Source of the DNA: Chlorokybus atmophyticus
Taxonomy: Eukaryota; Streptophyta; Chlorokybophyceae; Chlorokybales; Chlorokybaceae
DNA: 46,373 nt
Direction: 5' to 3'
Assembly (NCBI GenBank): GCA_009103225.1
Contig: RHPI01003009.1
Coordinates: 443,559 to 489,931, forward strand
Positions 23,334 through 35,016 of the stretch are shown here, one piece after another. Positions within the stretch are counted from its first letter, which is position 1. Each line of letters opens with the position of its first letter. A model generated the notes under the pieces. The model was not told where the DNA came from, did not search any database, and saw nothing but the letters and a program-made list of their open reading frames with translations. The position numbers and the translations under genes are program-made.

Positions 23334-23702
23334 AAGTTCAATGGTATGATTGTACCATCAAAATAGTACGACGGCTCTATTGTAAAATCAAATAATGAAT
23401 ACCGTATATGTTACTTTTATGCAACTGTTGTACCATCGCAATGGTACTATTGTTCCATTAAGTGTGCCGAATATAACTAACCGAACTGATAGGTACTTGT
23501 CGCCATTGCTCGTCCCTTTTAAAAAACTTCATTGGAACTGAGTGGTCTTGCTTGCCAATGTAGGTTAGTCGCCGCCGCGGCTTATGTACGGCCGGCGGCC
23601 GGCCGCGGGTTAATTATGACTCACCAGTATCGATCGTCGCTAATAGGGGCCTGAACATACACTTAATTGCCATAACAGTTAGGTCGCCGTTATGAAAGCT
23701 GT

Positions 23703-24095
23703 TTGACCGGCGGTCGGCCAGCAAAATATGTTGATGTCACGTCATCACCGGTAGGCAACAATCCACTATATTGTAAGATATGCGGTCGGCAATTGAGTAG
23801 GGTCCGTAATTTGCACCGGCAGTTTACTTATTCCCTTTATAGGGTCAGGCACCCGCAAGTTCCTCAGTCTGTTGTCAGTCACCGTGTAAGAATTGCGACG
23901 AGTTTGAAAAGGTTCATCGATAGAAGAATAACGATAGCTCGATGGTTGCTTGATCATAAGACACTTATAACAGCTTGGTTATATACAATCGGGTACGTGG
24001 GACAACTTACAGTGCCAATATGTAGTGTTAAGTGTGCACAACATTATGGCATCGAAAGTGAGTATTTGCAGAGTGGCGCATATAGAGTCCCATAG
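23703..24095 (+). other. Unrecognised 130-codon open frame
   Basis: This is the longest frame in the spacer. It has one YCKICGRQ pair of cysteines and is otherwise basic and without family resemblance; the spacing to the next histidine does not fit a C2H2 finger. It may be chance or a transposon relic. Confidence 0.2.
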
Positions 24096-24161
24096 ACTTT
24101 AATGGAGGGTATTATAATGCATGGTTTGTTACATTGGTGTCCCTGCGGTGTGCACACTATG

Positions 24162-24180
24162 TGTGTGTGTGTGTGTGTGC
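24162..24180. repeat. (TG)n microsatellite
   Basis: GT/TG run following a CACACTATG lead-in. Confidence 0.9.
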
Positions 24181-24377
24181 GGGTCATGGGCCCACGCATG
24201 CTTCTTTGAAAGTGTAGTTAAATGATTCGTGTGAGTAGATGTGGCTGTATGTATGACAGGGGAATTCCCGGTCGGTACACCTGTTCGTGCTGCGCGTCCT
24301 CTCAGTAAAGACAATTGCCTGTGTCTTTTTATATGCGCGTCACGATGCATATAGCTAATACGTACCCTACTTACGAC

Positions 24378-24470
24378 TCAGGTGCCCTGTCAGAGGCACT
24401 TCATGTGCAAGCGTACACTACTCATGGCTCAGGTGCCCTGTCAGAAGCTTTTCATGTGCTTGCCTACTGC
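24378..24470. repeat. Two-copy tandem repeat of about 50 bp
   Basis: CTCAGGTGCCCTGTCAGA...TTCATGTGC occurs at 24379 and again at 24429, with a diverged middle. No coding meaning was seen. Confidence 0.8.
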
Positions 24471-26321
24471 GGGACCCGCTTAGCCGTCCGCGGCTTTTTC
24501 CACACGTGTCAAGTGGGGGGGACACCTTTCCAGTGGCATGCCCCACCCGGCACATGCGCCAACGCAGAGGGGACCACAGCCGCCGCCCGGTTGGCGGTGG
24601 TGGTATCGTTGGGGTGGGGTGGCGACCGGAGTCGGAAGGCGGGCACGGCTGGGGTTTGGTTGTCCGGCACGCTGGTGGAGGAGCGCAGGCATGACCGCGG
24701 CATGCTGCTGCTGGTGCGGTAGGTAGTACGGCCCTCTGGTACGGCTGACGAGCTCTCTAGGTCTGCCAGAGCTGGGCGCAGCGGCGGCGTGCACCGCCCC
24801 AGGGCTGGGTGGTGGCGCGAGTCAGCCTACAGAGGCTTACGCATGCCAGCTGCCAGCCTGCATCCGGTGCGCACGCCGGCTTGCCTGCTAGTCGCTTCCT
24901 GCGCTTAGCTTGAGTCCTCCTGCCCTGCTTACATCATGCTTGCAGCTCAGCGCCAGCTCTGTTGTCACAGAATAATATTACCAAGCGGAATTTTGCAGTA
25001 AGATCAGGATACAAACATATCATGATGGTGGCTGGCTGGTGTAGACACTGGTGGTTTTCACTTTCAATACTTGCAAGCAGCACGCAGCCTACACACTTGT
25101 TAACACTGTTTGGTGTAAGCACGTCCTTGGCCACAAGGTTGCAGTCATCCAATGCATGTATGGTGTACACCAACATGTCTTTGTCGTTATGCTAGCTGAT
25201 ATCAGTCGATGAACACCAGTTGTAATGCTGGCCTGTGATGAATGATCCTCGTTAGGAAAACCGCTGTCAGATTTTGTGGTCTTTGCTGTATATATTGTTG
25301 AGGTCTAATGCGCCGATGCATTATCAAAGCGTTGACTCCGCGCTCGCAGGTTGCTCAATGCTGCATTGGCTGCTTATGTCAGCAACGACAATATAGGAGA
25401 AAACGAGTCAGCAACTGCATGAGGTACATCTGAGTCCTGCGTGCATATGTTATTCCAGGCGGCTTCACACAATGGTCAGCATAGCATTGTGTGTGCTGGC
25501 TGTCTTACATTGAACTGCAGCGCAGGAAGTTGTTTAAGCCAATTCTTCCTTCTGTTCTGGCTTCTCGCTTCAACGCCCTCCCATGTGCTCAGTTGTTGAA
25601 CCAGCGTACATCCTCAAGTAAGTTGGCTCGTATTCAAGATCTGTGCTGGCTGTGAGCGCACCACAGCTGAACACCCAAGCTTGCACGTGTGCACACCTTA
25701 ATGCCACCTCTTTTAGCGACTTGCGTGCCCTGCTTGCTTTCAGCGCTCATTACCACAAGAGGTATCGCAGTTGGGGTCCAAGCGACGACGAGTCTCTGTC
25801 ACGCTTATGTTGCAGAGACACTGTAGAGGCACTGCTTCAAGCTGCAACGTGATGTGCCTTCAGTGTCTCGTAGGACACATTGATGCATCATGCTTGCCTC
25901 TCGAGGTGTAACAGCCTTGCTCTTGCAGCGTGTGTGCGCAGGTAGCAGACTGTAGCGAAAGTGGCTCGCGACTGTGCAGCCTTGTGCAAGCCGGCCTGGG
26001 CCTACGCTGAGAGCCAAAGGTGCAGCTGTGACCAATGGCCATGGGCTGCTTTAGCCGTTGCCTGCAGTGTGGTCGGTCTCTTTCTTCTTCGCGGCGAAGT
26101 AAGCAGTGCAGTGCATGCAGACAACATGGACCGCAATCATTGCGCTGTGTTGGTATGCAATTGCGGTCCAGTTAGTTGTGCCTGTTGTGTATGCCAATCG
26201 CTCCGGTTGCGACCACTGCCACACTTTCGTCTTCTTATTTATGCTTGTGCCAGGTCCAGATCCGGAACAGGATCAGATAGTGTCTGCAGTTGCACCCGGA
26301 GAAAAGAGCCAGCAAGCAGCA
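24471..26321. other. Upstream of the ROCO gene; no gene assigned
   Basis: Overlapping open frames on both strands in the GC-rich part (24480-24800) are compositional. The frame of the ROCO gene stays open back to 26106, so its first exon could start earlier than annotated or receive a 5' exon; an AG at 26252-26253 (GTGCCAG) could be an acceptor. Confidence 0.4.
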
Positions 26322-29300
26322 ATGCAGGAGGGAGGAAGTGAGGAAAACATCCGCAATCGTGTCGGAAGAGAATTGACAGGATTGAGTGAGCAAACGCCTT
26401 CACACTTACAGTATGGGCGTGAAGCAGAAAGCACGTTCCGCCTCAGCGGTCCCTGGACAGTAGGGTTGACGTGGCATTGTGGGCTGACAGAGCTGCCTCA
26501 AAGCATTGGCCGCCTGACGCACCTGCGGCTCTTGGATGTGGGCGGGAACGCGCTGACGACGCTGCCCTCGGAGGTGTTTCAGTCCCTGACGAACTTGCAG
26601 ATGTTAAACTTGTCAGCGAACAAGTTGAAGGATTTGCCTTCAAGCATCGGCAACCTCACCAAGTTGACATGGTTGAATGTGAGCTCCAACGATCTGACAT
26701 CGTTGCCTCCAGCGATCTGTGAGCTGAGGAACCTCGAAGACTTGAACTTGTGTGAAACTAATGTCAGCGAACTGCCTGCAAACTTTGCCCAGCTGACCAA
26801 GCTGCATGTTTTCCGTTGGCGTGTCGTCCAGCTGACCACAATGAGGGTGCCATCAGATTTGCTCAAGCTGACCAGCTTGGGATGGTTGGCGTTGGGACAT
26901 GTCAACGGACCCATGGATTGGCTGCCAACCCTTGAAGGATTGGCGTCATTGGAGTTTCTACGGTTGGACAACACCCAGCTGAAAGCCTTTCCCACGGGGC
27001 TCTGTCAGCTCAGTCTTTTGCAACATCTGTTACTGAACAGCAATCAGCTCACTGAGTTACCACCTGAGATCAGCAACCTGACACGGCTGAAATACTTGGA
27101 CCTGGGTGATAATCAGCTTGCAGCACTTCCGCCGGAGATAGGCAAGTTACAGAACTTGCGCTTACTTGTCCTGGACGACAATCGGCTGACTGCGCTGCCT
27201 CCTGAGGTCGGCCAGCTCACTCAATTGGAGGACCTATATGTGCAACGGAACAAGTTGACAACGCTGCCATACACAATGGCAGATCTGTCCTGTCTGGAAA
27301 CTCTTCGGGCAGAAGGAAATGACCTGCAAATGCCGCTGTTAGCCGCGGTGGAAGCGGGCGCACAGGGCGTTCGCAAGTACTTTTCCGAGCTGCGCAGAGC
27401 GGGTGCGCAGCCCTGCATGCTGGCGAAGCTCTTGGTCGTGGGCCACGCTGCCGCGGGCAAGACGACGCTTGTGAAGAGGCTGCGCACAGGGGAGGCGCCG
27501 CCACTAACTGAGACTCCTGAAGAGGTGAGGCAGTCGCAACCATGACAGGCAACTCGTATGCTATGGATTCAGACACCGTGGTGGTCATGACCACCACCAC
27601 GAACAAGGCATGATCCATAGGCATGCTCGTGAAACGTTACCACCATTGTACCATTGTTTGCAGTACCGACAAAGGCGCACTGTGGGTGTGGACGTTTATT
27701 CGTGGCCATCAAGGGAAAACAAGACGGTTGTAGCTGAGGACAAGGTCTATCTCACTGCTCAGCCCGACTTCAGAGTCTGGGATTTTGCAGGCCAAGAGGA
27801 CTACTACGTCATGCATCAGCTGTTCCTGGGCAAGCGCAATACCATATTTGTTATTGTCATGGACGTGACCAAAATGGATTCGCATGGAGACCCGGCGTAC
27901 AGGAATGAGTTGACTTTTTGGCTGCAATCTGTGAATGCCAGAGTTCCGGGTGCAACCTTTGTCCTGGTCGGCGCCAAAACGGACATGCTTGACATCAACG
28001 TTGAAGGTCTTGTCACTGACATCCGCGAGGGTATTGTCACGCAAGCCGGCGAGGTGATAGCGGACATGAAGAAAGCTGCAAAAGAGGTGCTGAGCAAGAT
28101 TGAGCAGCTTTCTGAAGACGATGATGAGCACACAAAGCAGAGCAGGCAGCACAGAGATCTGCAACAAGACAAAGAGCGGCTTCTGGAGCTGTGCAAGCCT
28201 GAAGGGCAACCCCACCTGGTCGATGGTGTTCGCATGACCAGCTCAGCTATTTCTGGGGAAATTAATGAGCTGGGAGAGCAACTCGTTCGCACTGCATTTG
28301 ACCGGTTCAATTTGCGCGAGGAAATGTGGCCCAATTCTTTCCTATGGTTGATGGAGCAGGTTGAGGAAGCTGCAGAGTCAGGTGCAGTGTATTTTTGGGA
28401 TACATTTCAAGAACTTTATTTTCCTGGCAATTACACAAGTACTGTTGTTGATAAGCGCATCTATGGACATGTGTTTGAAACTGTTCAACAACTTGCCGAT
28501 GCTGTTGAGTTTGTGGAGTCTTTGGGCTTGCTGCTGGTGGTGAGAGAATCCGGTAGCCATGCACTCAAGGGCAGCACCATTTTTACGAGCCCGCAAAGCG
28601 TCATTAACACCATCAAGTACGTCCTGCACCATGACATCGAGGACCACTTGAACAACCACAGGTGTTATCTAGACATGGATGCCGGACGGTGCAAGCAGCT
28701 GATCGAGAGATTCAAGTGGCAAGGAATCCTTCATGTGGACTTGCTGCCAGCTTTGTGGCCCACGCAACAACACTTGCATAAGAAGCTATGTACGCTTCTA
28801 GAGGATGTCAAGCTCGCCTTTGTGTGGGAGGTTAGCAAGCCGGATGGCAAACCCATCACATACATCATACCGGCGCGGTGGAGGAGCATGACCACAGAGA
28901 TGACCATTTCCAGCAGCGCGGCACACAGCAGGAGCACTTATAAGCCTGCGTTGGAGCATGGCTCGTATGGTTGGAGGCTGAGCTTTCGGGACGCCTTTTC
29001 CGTTGGGTTGTACGAGTACCTGGTGGTGCGCTGTGCTCAGTTACTGACTCAGCGCTACATCGTATCCGTTCGACCAAAGCACCATCAACGGGTTCTGAGC
29101 ATGGAATGCGATGGGCTGGAGGTGCTGTTTGTGTTGGAAGAGAAGGGCGATAAAGGTCACAACATCTATATCATCGGGCGATTTATGAGCAGCAAGCCTG
29201 AACGTCAACCAAAACGCAGGGTAAGTATTAAGCACCATGCGTTTCTGATATAAGTTCATGTTCGGGTGCAGACTTTCGGCTATCTCTGACACTTGTTGTT

Positions 29301-30391
29301 GTCATGTGGAGGAGCAGCTTAGACACCACCAACTCAATCATATGAATTTAAGCCTTTTGCTTTCTCAGATCATGGACATGCTGGCGCCATTGCTATCTCA
29401 AGCCAACGAGCTCCTGCGGCTTTATAGTGGGTCGAAGTGCATTCGTGAAGCGATATGTCCGAGAAGCGATTCTCACAGAGAGGGTGAAGACTGTACTTTC
29501 TCCATACCTGTAGACGATCTGCAGGGGAGAATGGACCAGCTTGTGAAGTGCGATCGCCATGGGGACTCTGATGACGGCCTTGTGAAGCTGTACGATCTCG
29601 TGCCCGGTCAACAGGCGATGTGGCGACGTCTAAAGCGAAGCGTATCAGAGCAACTCACAGCAATCGAGGTGAAGGTTGAGAACATTGATAACACTGGAAA
29701 GCGCTTGGTTAAAAAGGTCGACTGCATTGTTCCAGACATGACGTATCTGCTGACACGTAAGGATTTGGGCCCCTGCCTGTTTCAAGTGGACTCTAAGGTT
29801 GCGCAAACTACGTATGGTACTACCACAACTCTTCACGTCCTTTGCGAGAGCTGTAAAGAGCCAGCCCACTCCTACCCGCTAGTCGACTTGGGCAAATGGG
29901 CACGGGTGCTTCTAGCAAGCACGGAGTTTGTGAAACTTGCAGCCACATATGCGACTGCAATCCCAGTACCGGCGTTTCAGGCCGCTGGTGTGGTGGCTGG
30001 AGTTGCGTATGCGACTGTGCAGAAGTTGACCGGCACCCCGCAGGCGTCGCTAGACAGGGCACAGCAGGTCAGGTCTCTGCTAACTCAGCAGCAGCAGTTG
30101 CATGATGCCAGCACTCAGGCTTTGCAGCAAGGTGGTGTATCTTCCGATGACGTTCTTCGCGAGGCTGCACGCCTGCTGGAGGATCGGGATAGAACAGCCA
30201 AGAAGAAATGGAAGCATTCCCTGAGCCTTCAATGGGTGAAACCTTTTGGACACCATGTTGGTGGTGAATTATTCTGTTACATATGTAAACTTCTCACATG
30301 CTCGCTACACATGCAGGTACAGAATGGCGACGAGGCCTACGCACTCTATGTAGGAGAGTGTTGCAGAAAGCTTTTCAGGTCAAGCAAATAA
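26322..30391 (+). CDS. ROCO protein: LRR, Roc GTPase, COR, novel C-terminal region
   Basis: Exons 26322-27524, 27664-29220 and 29369-30391 give about 1,260 aa. The start at 26322 is chosen because the 72 codons before it look non-coding; 26106 is possible. About ten leucine-rich repeats of the LPxxIxxLxxLxxLxLxxN type span roughly residues 49-345. The Roc domain follows with P-loop GHAAAGKT (374-381), a TVGVDV switch I-like strand, switch II DFAGQ (441-445) and AKTD for guanine binding (505-508). A COR domain follows (about 600-820; FLWLMEQV, YFPGNY, IIPARW). ROCO proteins are GTP-regulated dimers used in signalling. No kinase domain is present. The last 340 residues are unrecognised and include CESC, a hydrophobic Ala/Val-rich stretch (about residues 1100-1135) and a Gln-rich coil. 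An in-frame GT-AG intron may exist at 30236-30316. Confidence 0.9.
27525..27663 (+). other. ROCO intron 1, hairpin-forming
   Basis: It splits the GTPase domain between P-loop and switch regions (phase 0, GTGAGG...TTGCAG). It contains the perfect 20-bp palindrome 27578-27597 (GTGGTGGTCA and its complement), itself enclosed by imperfect arms around TATGGAT (27562) and ATCCATA (27613). Confidence 0.8.
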
Positions 30392-31182
30392 CACGTGTGA
30401 TGGCACACTCTGTAACCGAGGTCACAGGAGACTCCCATGCACGAGTATCAATACACCAATAAGTGTCTCCTCCACTCCACTTGTACCCTTCCTGGCGAGC
30501 AACACCACCTTCATCCATTCAAACCACAGAGAGGTTACAGATTCCAGCCACGGTGTAGCGCGCTCATAACTACCTTGTTTAGCCACATCAGGTCTGCAAG
30601 ATGGCTGCAACAATGACGAACGTACCGTGGGGTATGCATGTGGTTAATCGCCCCCTCCCCATACACCGTCCCTGGCTACCTGCGAGTCTGCATGGCATTG
30701 TGTAGTACATGCATCCTCACACAGCGCCACACGTGCAAGCACAGTTGATGCATGCACGCCGTAGTCCCAGCACAAGAGCAATGCCACCACCCCACCCCAC
30801 CCGCAGCCAGGGGCCCAAGGCAACTAGCTACGTGCTGGCGGCGGCGATACAGCAGGCCCCAAGACAGACGACGAAGATGACCAGCAGCAGTGGCAGGACC
30901 GTGCAGCCGTACCTGCAGGCAGGCTGTGCGTCAGCGCCCCGCATTGGCACTAGAAAGCACGCCGGGATAACAGACCGGAGCAGACTGCGTCGCAAAGCAG
31001 TCAGCTTACCACCGGCAGTGAGCTTGCAGTACACTAGGCCTGCAGTGCGGGTGTGGGACTCATAGCAGCAGTATTGCTGTAGGGCAGGTGGTTGAGGAGA
31101 ACACTGTTGCAGTAGTAGTCATCCTGGCCTGCACTCCCTCACCACCTTGGTTTCATCGCAAAGGCAGCCTACTGCGTGCCAC
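30392..31182. other. Intergenic, no gene recognised
   Basis: It lies between the ROCO stop codon and the left edge of duplication unit B. A 118-codon frame at 30709 is Ala/Pro/Arg-rich without recognisable domains and is treated as chance. Confidence 0.5.
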
Positions 31183-31739
31183 AGTCAAGTGTGCTTGACA
31201 CGTCTTGTCTCCTCTCGCATTGGCACCTGTGGCCAGCAGCAGCAGCAAACTCAATTAGTGCTGCTGGGCGCTCAATCACACTCTGCCGCAAATGCTTTGC
31301 GCTGTGGGAAAGACGGCAAGGCGTTACAACAGCGTGCGTACTGGCCAAAACAATGAATGCGTGTGCATGTGTGCGTATCATCATGCGTTACTGCCAACCA
31401 GGCCAGCAGAGTGCTGCTGTGTGGTGCTTTTCAAGGCAGGTTGTTCTATGCAGTTGGTGCTGTATTGCAGTTTCTGTAGGCTCAGTACGCATGCGTTGTC
31501 CAGCGCCATGGCGTTTGTCTTGCTTGTATGGTCGCCTCATGCGCACAGCTCGGTCAATGGCACAGAAATGTGTCTGGTCATACACAGAGTGCGTGCAGCA
31601 GTTTAGCAACACACCTGCGCTCTGCAACAGTGCAATACAAACTCAACAGGCACAGTGTTGGATTTGGATTTTGCTGCAGCTGTTGCCAACAGAAGTTTTG
31701 TCTCTGCAGAAGTGAGCACAGCGCGCGAGTCCTGTCACC

Positions 31740-33730
31740 ATGGCGACCGCACAAAGCAACCGGACAGGTCAATGGCATGCATACAACAACTCTTGAACAC
31801 AGAACGTGCTCGACATGTGTTGAGGGAAGTCGTGTTGTTTGAGTTTGCTTCAAGTGCTGTTTATGACCAACAGAACATGCACTGTATGCGCGACAGTGTG
31901 CTGCAGTGCAAGGCATGCCATGCAAGGCAAGGCAAAGCAAACTTACTCACTTTGAGCACGAACGCAGTCGAACTATGCTGAGCTACTAAGGGTTGGGGTG
32001 CGTGTGCGCGCGTATGCCTGCTTGCGTGTGTACTATGCAGAGACAGAGTTGAAACTGGGTAATGGTGTTGAAGCAACGACAACGACAATCTTTTGAGACC
32101 TTGTCCGTGTTTTCCACAGCGAAGCTTGAGCAAAAGTCGGGTCCGCTGCCAATAAACTTGCGCGTGGTGTATCCGACTGATCTGGACGCTCCCGCTCCCG
32201 CGATGTGGTTCATGCGCAAGCCCTGCGTGCCCAACCGCCCGGTTGTCATATTCGCGGCGGGCGCATTCTGACTTGCACGCCGCTTGGCCGAGAGCATCGG
32301 CGTGGTTGTGCTGCCTTCTTCTTGCTCTCAGGTGAGTGCTCATTCAACACTTGCAGATGTGTACATGCAGATGTGTGCGCAGACGTTATGCATGCTTGTG
32401 CGGGTGTATGCGCGCACCACATGCGTGCTAGAAGCCCATGTCACCATCTGTTGCTTGCAATATGCTAAAGCCCGCACATGCACCGTGGCAGCCAGCGATG
32501 GGTGCTCATTGTCCCCACGGCATCCCGAGCGCGTACACGTCAGGCGGTCGCACATTGACATATGAAGATTACAGGGCGGGCCCTTCCACGCCTGCGCTGC
32601 ACTGCATTATTGATGCTTTGAGGCGCCTGAATGAGCAGCAAGGTGGCGCGCATGTTGGTTGAGCATTGTGAACGCATGTGCCACAGATGTGGCTCACTAT
32701 GTGTATTGACACGAAAGCATGGCAGGTCCTTTGCAGGGCGGGCTTGATATGGAGAGGCTGGCATTGGGTGGGCACTCTGCTGGTGGCGTGACCGCTATTG
32801 AGCACGCCAACAGCGACTTGTTTCCCCAGATAAAGGTAAGCTTAAATATGAGCGGGCCTCATGCCTGCTTACGAAAGGCATGTGTGCTTATCGTGCTGCT
32901 TATGTGTTCACTCATGTGGTTGCATTGTGAGTAAGGCAGCCTTCACGTACGGTGCCAGTTTTGTGACCAGCGCAATGACGGGCCCCACTTCATATTCTGA
33001 CATGTGGAGCGTGCGACGGTTTTACCGCGACGGCGGCTACGAGTCCCATTCTACTCATGGGTGGCACGAATGACGGAATCCGCAAGTTCAATACGAGCCG
33101 GGGCACCGAGGGCACCACAGCTGTAGAGCGCAGTTTCAATGAAGGTGTGTCCCAACATGCATGCTTGCGTGCGCGCGCACATGCACACATTACACGGGCA
33201 TATGTGCATATGCCCACATGTGTGCGCACGCTTGCACATTCACCTATCCTCGCGCGCATGCACCCTGGTGTGTGTGTCGCTTGTCTCAGCGTGACCATTG
33301 GGCAGGCGTACCCGCCGAGCCATCAGCCGCAGCGTATGTGGCGATATTATCAGGCGCCAACCACATGATTCTCGCGCACCCAACCGACGACCATGTCCTC
33401 GCTGCGAGTATCGATGAACAATGCGATGGTGATCAGCAAGAGATGAGGAACACCATTGCAGGTACATGGCCTCGCACTATATTGTCATTGTCAACATAAT
33501 GAATGCATTGAGTTTGTGCGTTCACGTATGTGTGTGCACCATACTTGTGGTGTGTTTTGTTGATTTTGTTGATCAGTGCCCCGTATGTGAAAACGGCTTT
33601 GTTGTCCGTGCAGGACTCACAGCTTTCGAGAAGTGCATCTGTTGCAAGAGGTTGACAGCGGTGCTGAATGCAAACTTCGCAAAATGCTCGACATTCTAGT
33701 TCGTGGAAGTTTTCTGTGGCCAGATGGAGA
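31740..33730 (+). pseudogene. Alpha/beta-hydrolase, copy B, inactivated
   Basis: Exon counterparts of copy A: 31740-31767, 32041-32331, 32490-32642, 32726-32835, from 32936, about 33309-33463 and from 33614. Lesions: net frame change at the start of exon 2 (about 32050-32070); a 21-bp deletion between two TTCTG repeats plus G to A, giving an in-frame TGA at 32269-32271 right after VVIFAAGAF; a 1-bp insertion at about 33032 just before the catalytic Asp segment; a 4-bp shift in exon 7. GGHSAGG is retained. Exons 3-5 are nearly identical to copy A, whereas introns 2 and 5 are not. It cannot make the full enzyme. Confidence 0.9.
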
Positions 33731-33739
33731 GCACCAAGG

Positions 33740-34435
33740 TGTAGTGAGTAGTTTTTGGGGATGGGTGTTTTTTTGGATTCTTGTTTGTGTATAGATTGAC
33801 ATGCGCATATTGGTTGTATGCGCGCAGTGTAGAATGTATCTGTGGTAGCAGACAGCAGCGATAGCTTGGTAAAGTTAGAGGTATGTCTTATGTAGGATGT
33901 ATACGTGACCAAAGTGTGAACCGTAGTGAGATTATCCAATATGTACATGAGGTCATTGAATGTTTGAGCGGCAATGCTAAATAGGAAAAGTAATGGGTAG
34001 GTATGTGCGCAATGGCGGTAAGATAACTTAATCAACTTTGTGTTGTGCGTTACCAAAAAGTGCGTGTAATGTCAGTGCATGCATACTATCTGTAAAAACC
34101 TACTCTCGAAACAACAATGCACATGAGATGTTGTGTGTTACCATCCGATTATGCATGCACTTTTATCTACCACCACTGCCATATTTTTCAATCTAAGTAA
34201 TAGGGATGGTCATGTGGGCATAGGTGCATGCGCATGTATATAATACATATGCATATTTATCGAGGTAGTTTTTTTTGGATGTAAAGTATTGACAGTGACA
34301 ACAGTGAGTGTAGACATATATACGTGTTGAGGTGATCCTATGTGACGTACATGGGCTTGTATACGGACGGGGGGTTTCATCAGTATTTACGTAAGTCTCC
34401 CACCCTCATTCACCAATAAGACTTGTTATAGGAGG
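33740..34435. other. 3' flank of hydrolase copy B, no gene
   Basis: Diverged match to 8260-8980 of unit A; no coding signal. Confidence 0.6.
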
Positions 34436-35001
34436 NNNNNNNNNNNNNNNNNNNNNNNNNNNNNNNNNNNNNNNNNNNNNNNNNNNNNNNNNNNNNNNNN
34501 NNNNNNNNNNNNNNNNNNNNNNNNNNNNNNNNNNNNNNNNNNNNNNNNNNNNNNNNNNNNNNNNNNNNNNNNNNNNNNNNNNNNNNNNNNNNNNNNNNNN
34601 NNNNNNNNNNNNNNNNNNNNNNNNNNNNNNNNNNNNNNNNNNNNNNNNNNNNNNNNNNNNNNNNNNNNNNNNNNNNNNNNNNNNNNNNNNNNNNNNNNNN
34701 NNNNNNNNNNNNNNNNNNNNNNNNNNNNNNNNNNNNNNNNNNNNNNNNNNNNNNNNNNNNNNNNNNNNNNNNNNNNNNNNNNNNNNNNNNNNNNNNNNNN
34801 NNNNNNNNNNNNNNNNNNNNNNNNNNNNNNNNNNNNNNNNNNNNNNNNNNNNNNNNNNNNNNNNNNNNNNNNNNNNNNNNNNNNNNNNNNNNNNNNNNNN
34901 NNNNNNNNNNNNNNNNNNNNNNNNNNNNNNNNNNNNNNNNNNNNNNNNNNNNNNNNNNNNNNNNNNNNNNNNNNNNNNNNNNNNNNNNNNNNNNNNNNNN
35001 N
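34436..35001. other. Assembly gap (566 N)
   Basis: Bounded by GGAGG on the left and 15 G on the right. It falls where unit A has its poly-G tract and inserted gypsy fragment, so a hard-to-sequence G-rich segment is the likely cause. Open frames across it are meaningless. Confidence 0.98.
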
Positions 35002-35016
35002 GGGGGGGGGGGGGGG
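35002..35016. repeat. Poly-G run at gap edge
   Basis: 15 G following the N gap, homologous in position to 10101-10207. Confidence 0.9.

Noticed and set aside
23703-24095. C2H2 zinc-finger reading of the 130-codon frame
   Set aside because: The CxxC pair is followed by histidines at the wrong spacing.
24480-24794. Overlapping open frames on both strands in a GC-rich patch
   Set aside because: High GC lowers stop frequency; no codon bias, motif or splice continuation favours either strand.
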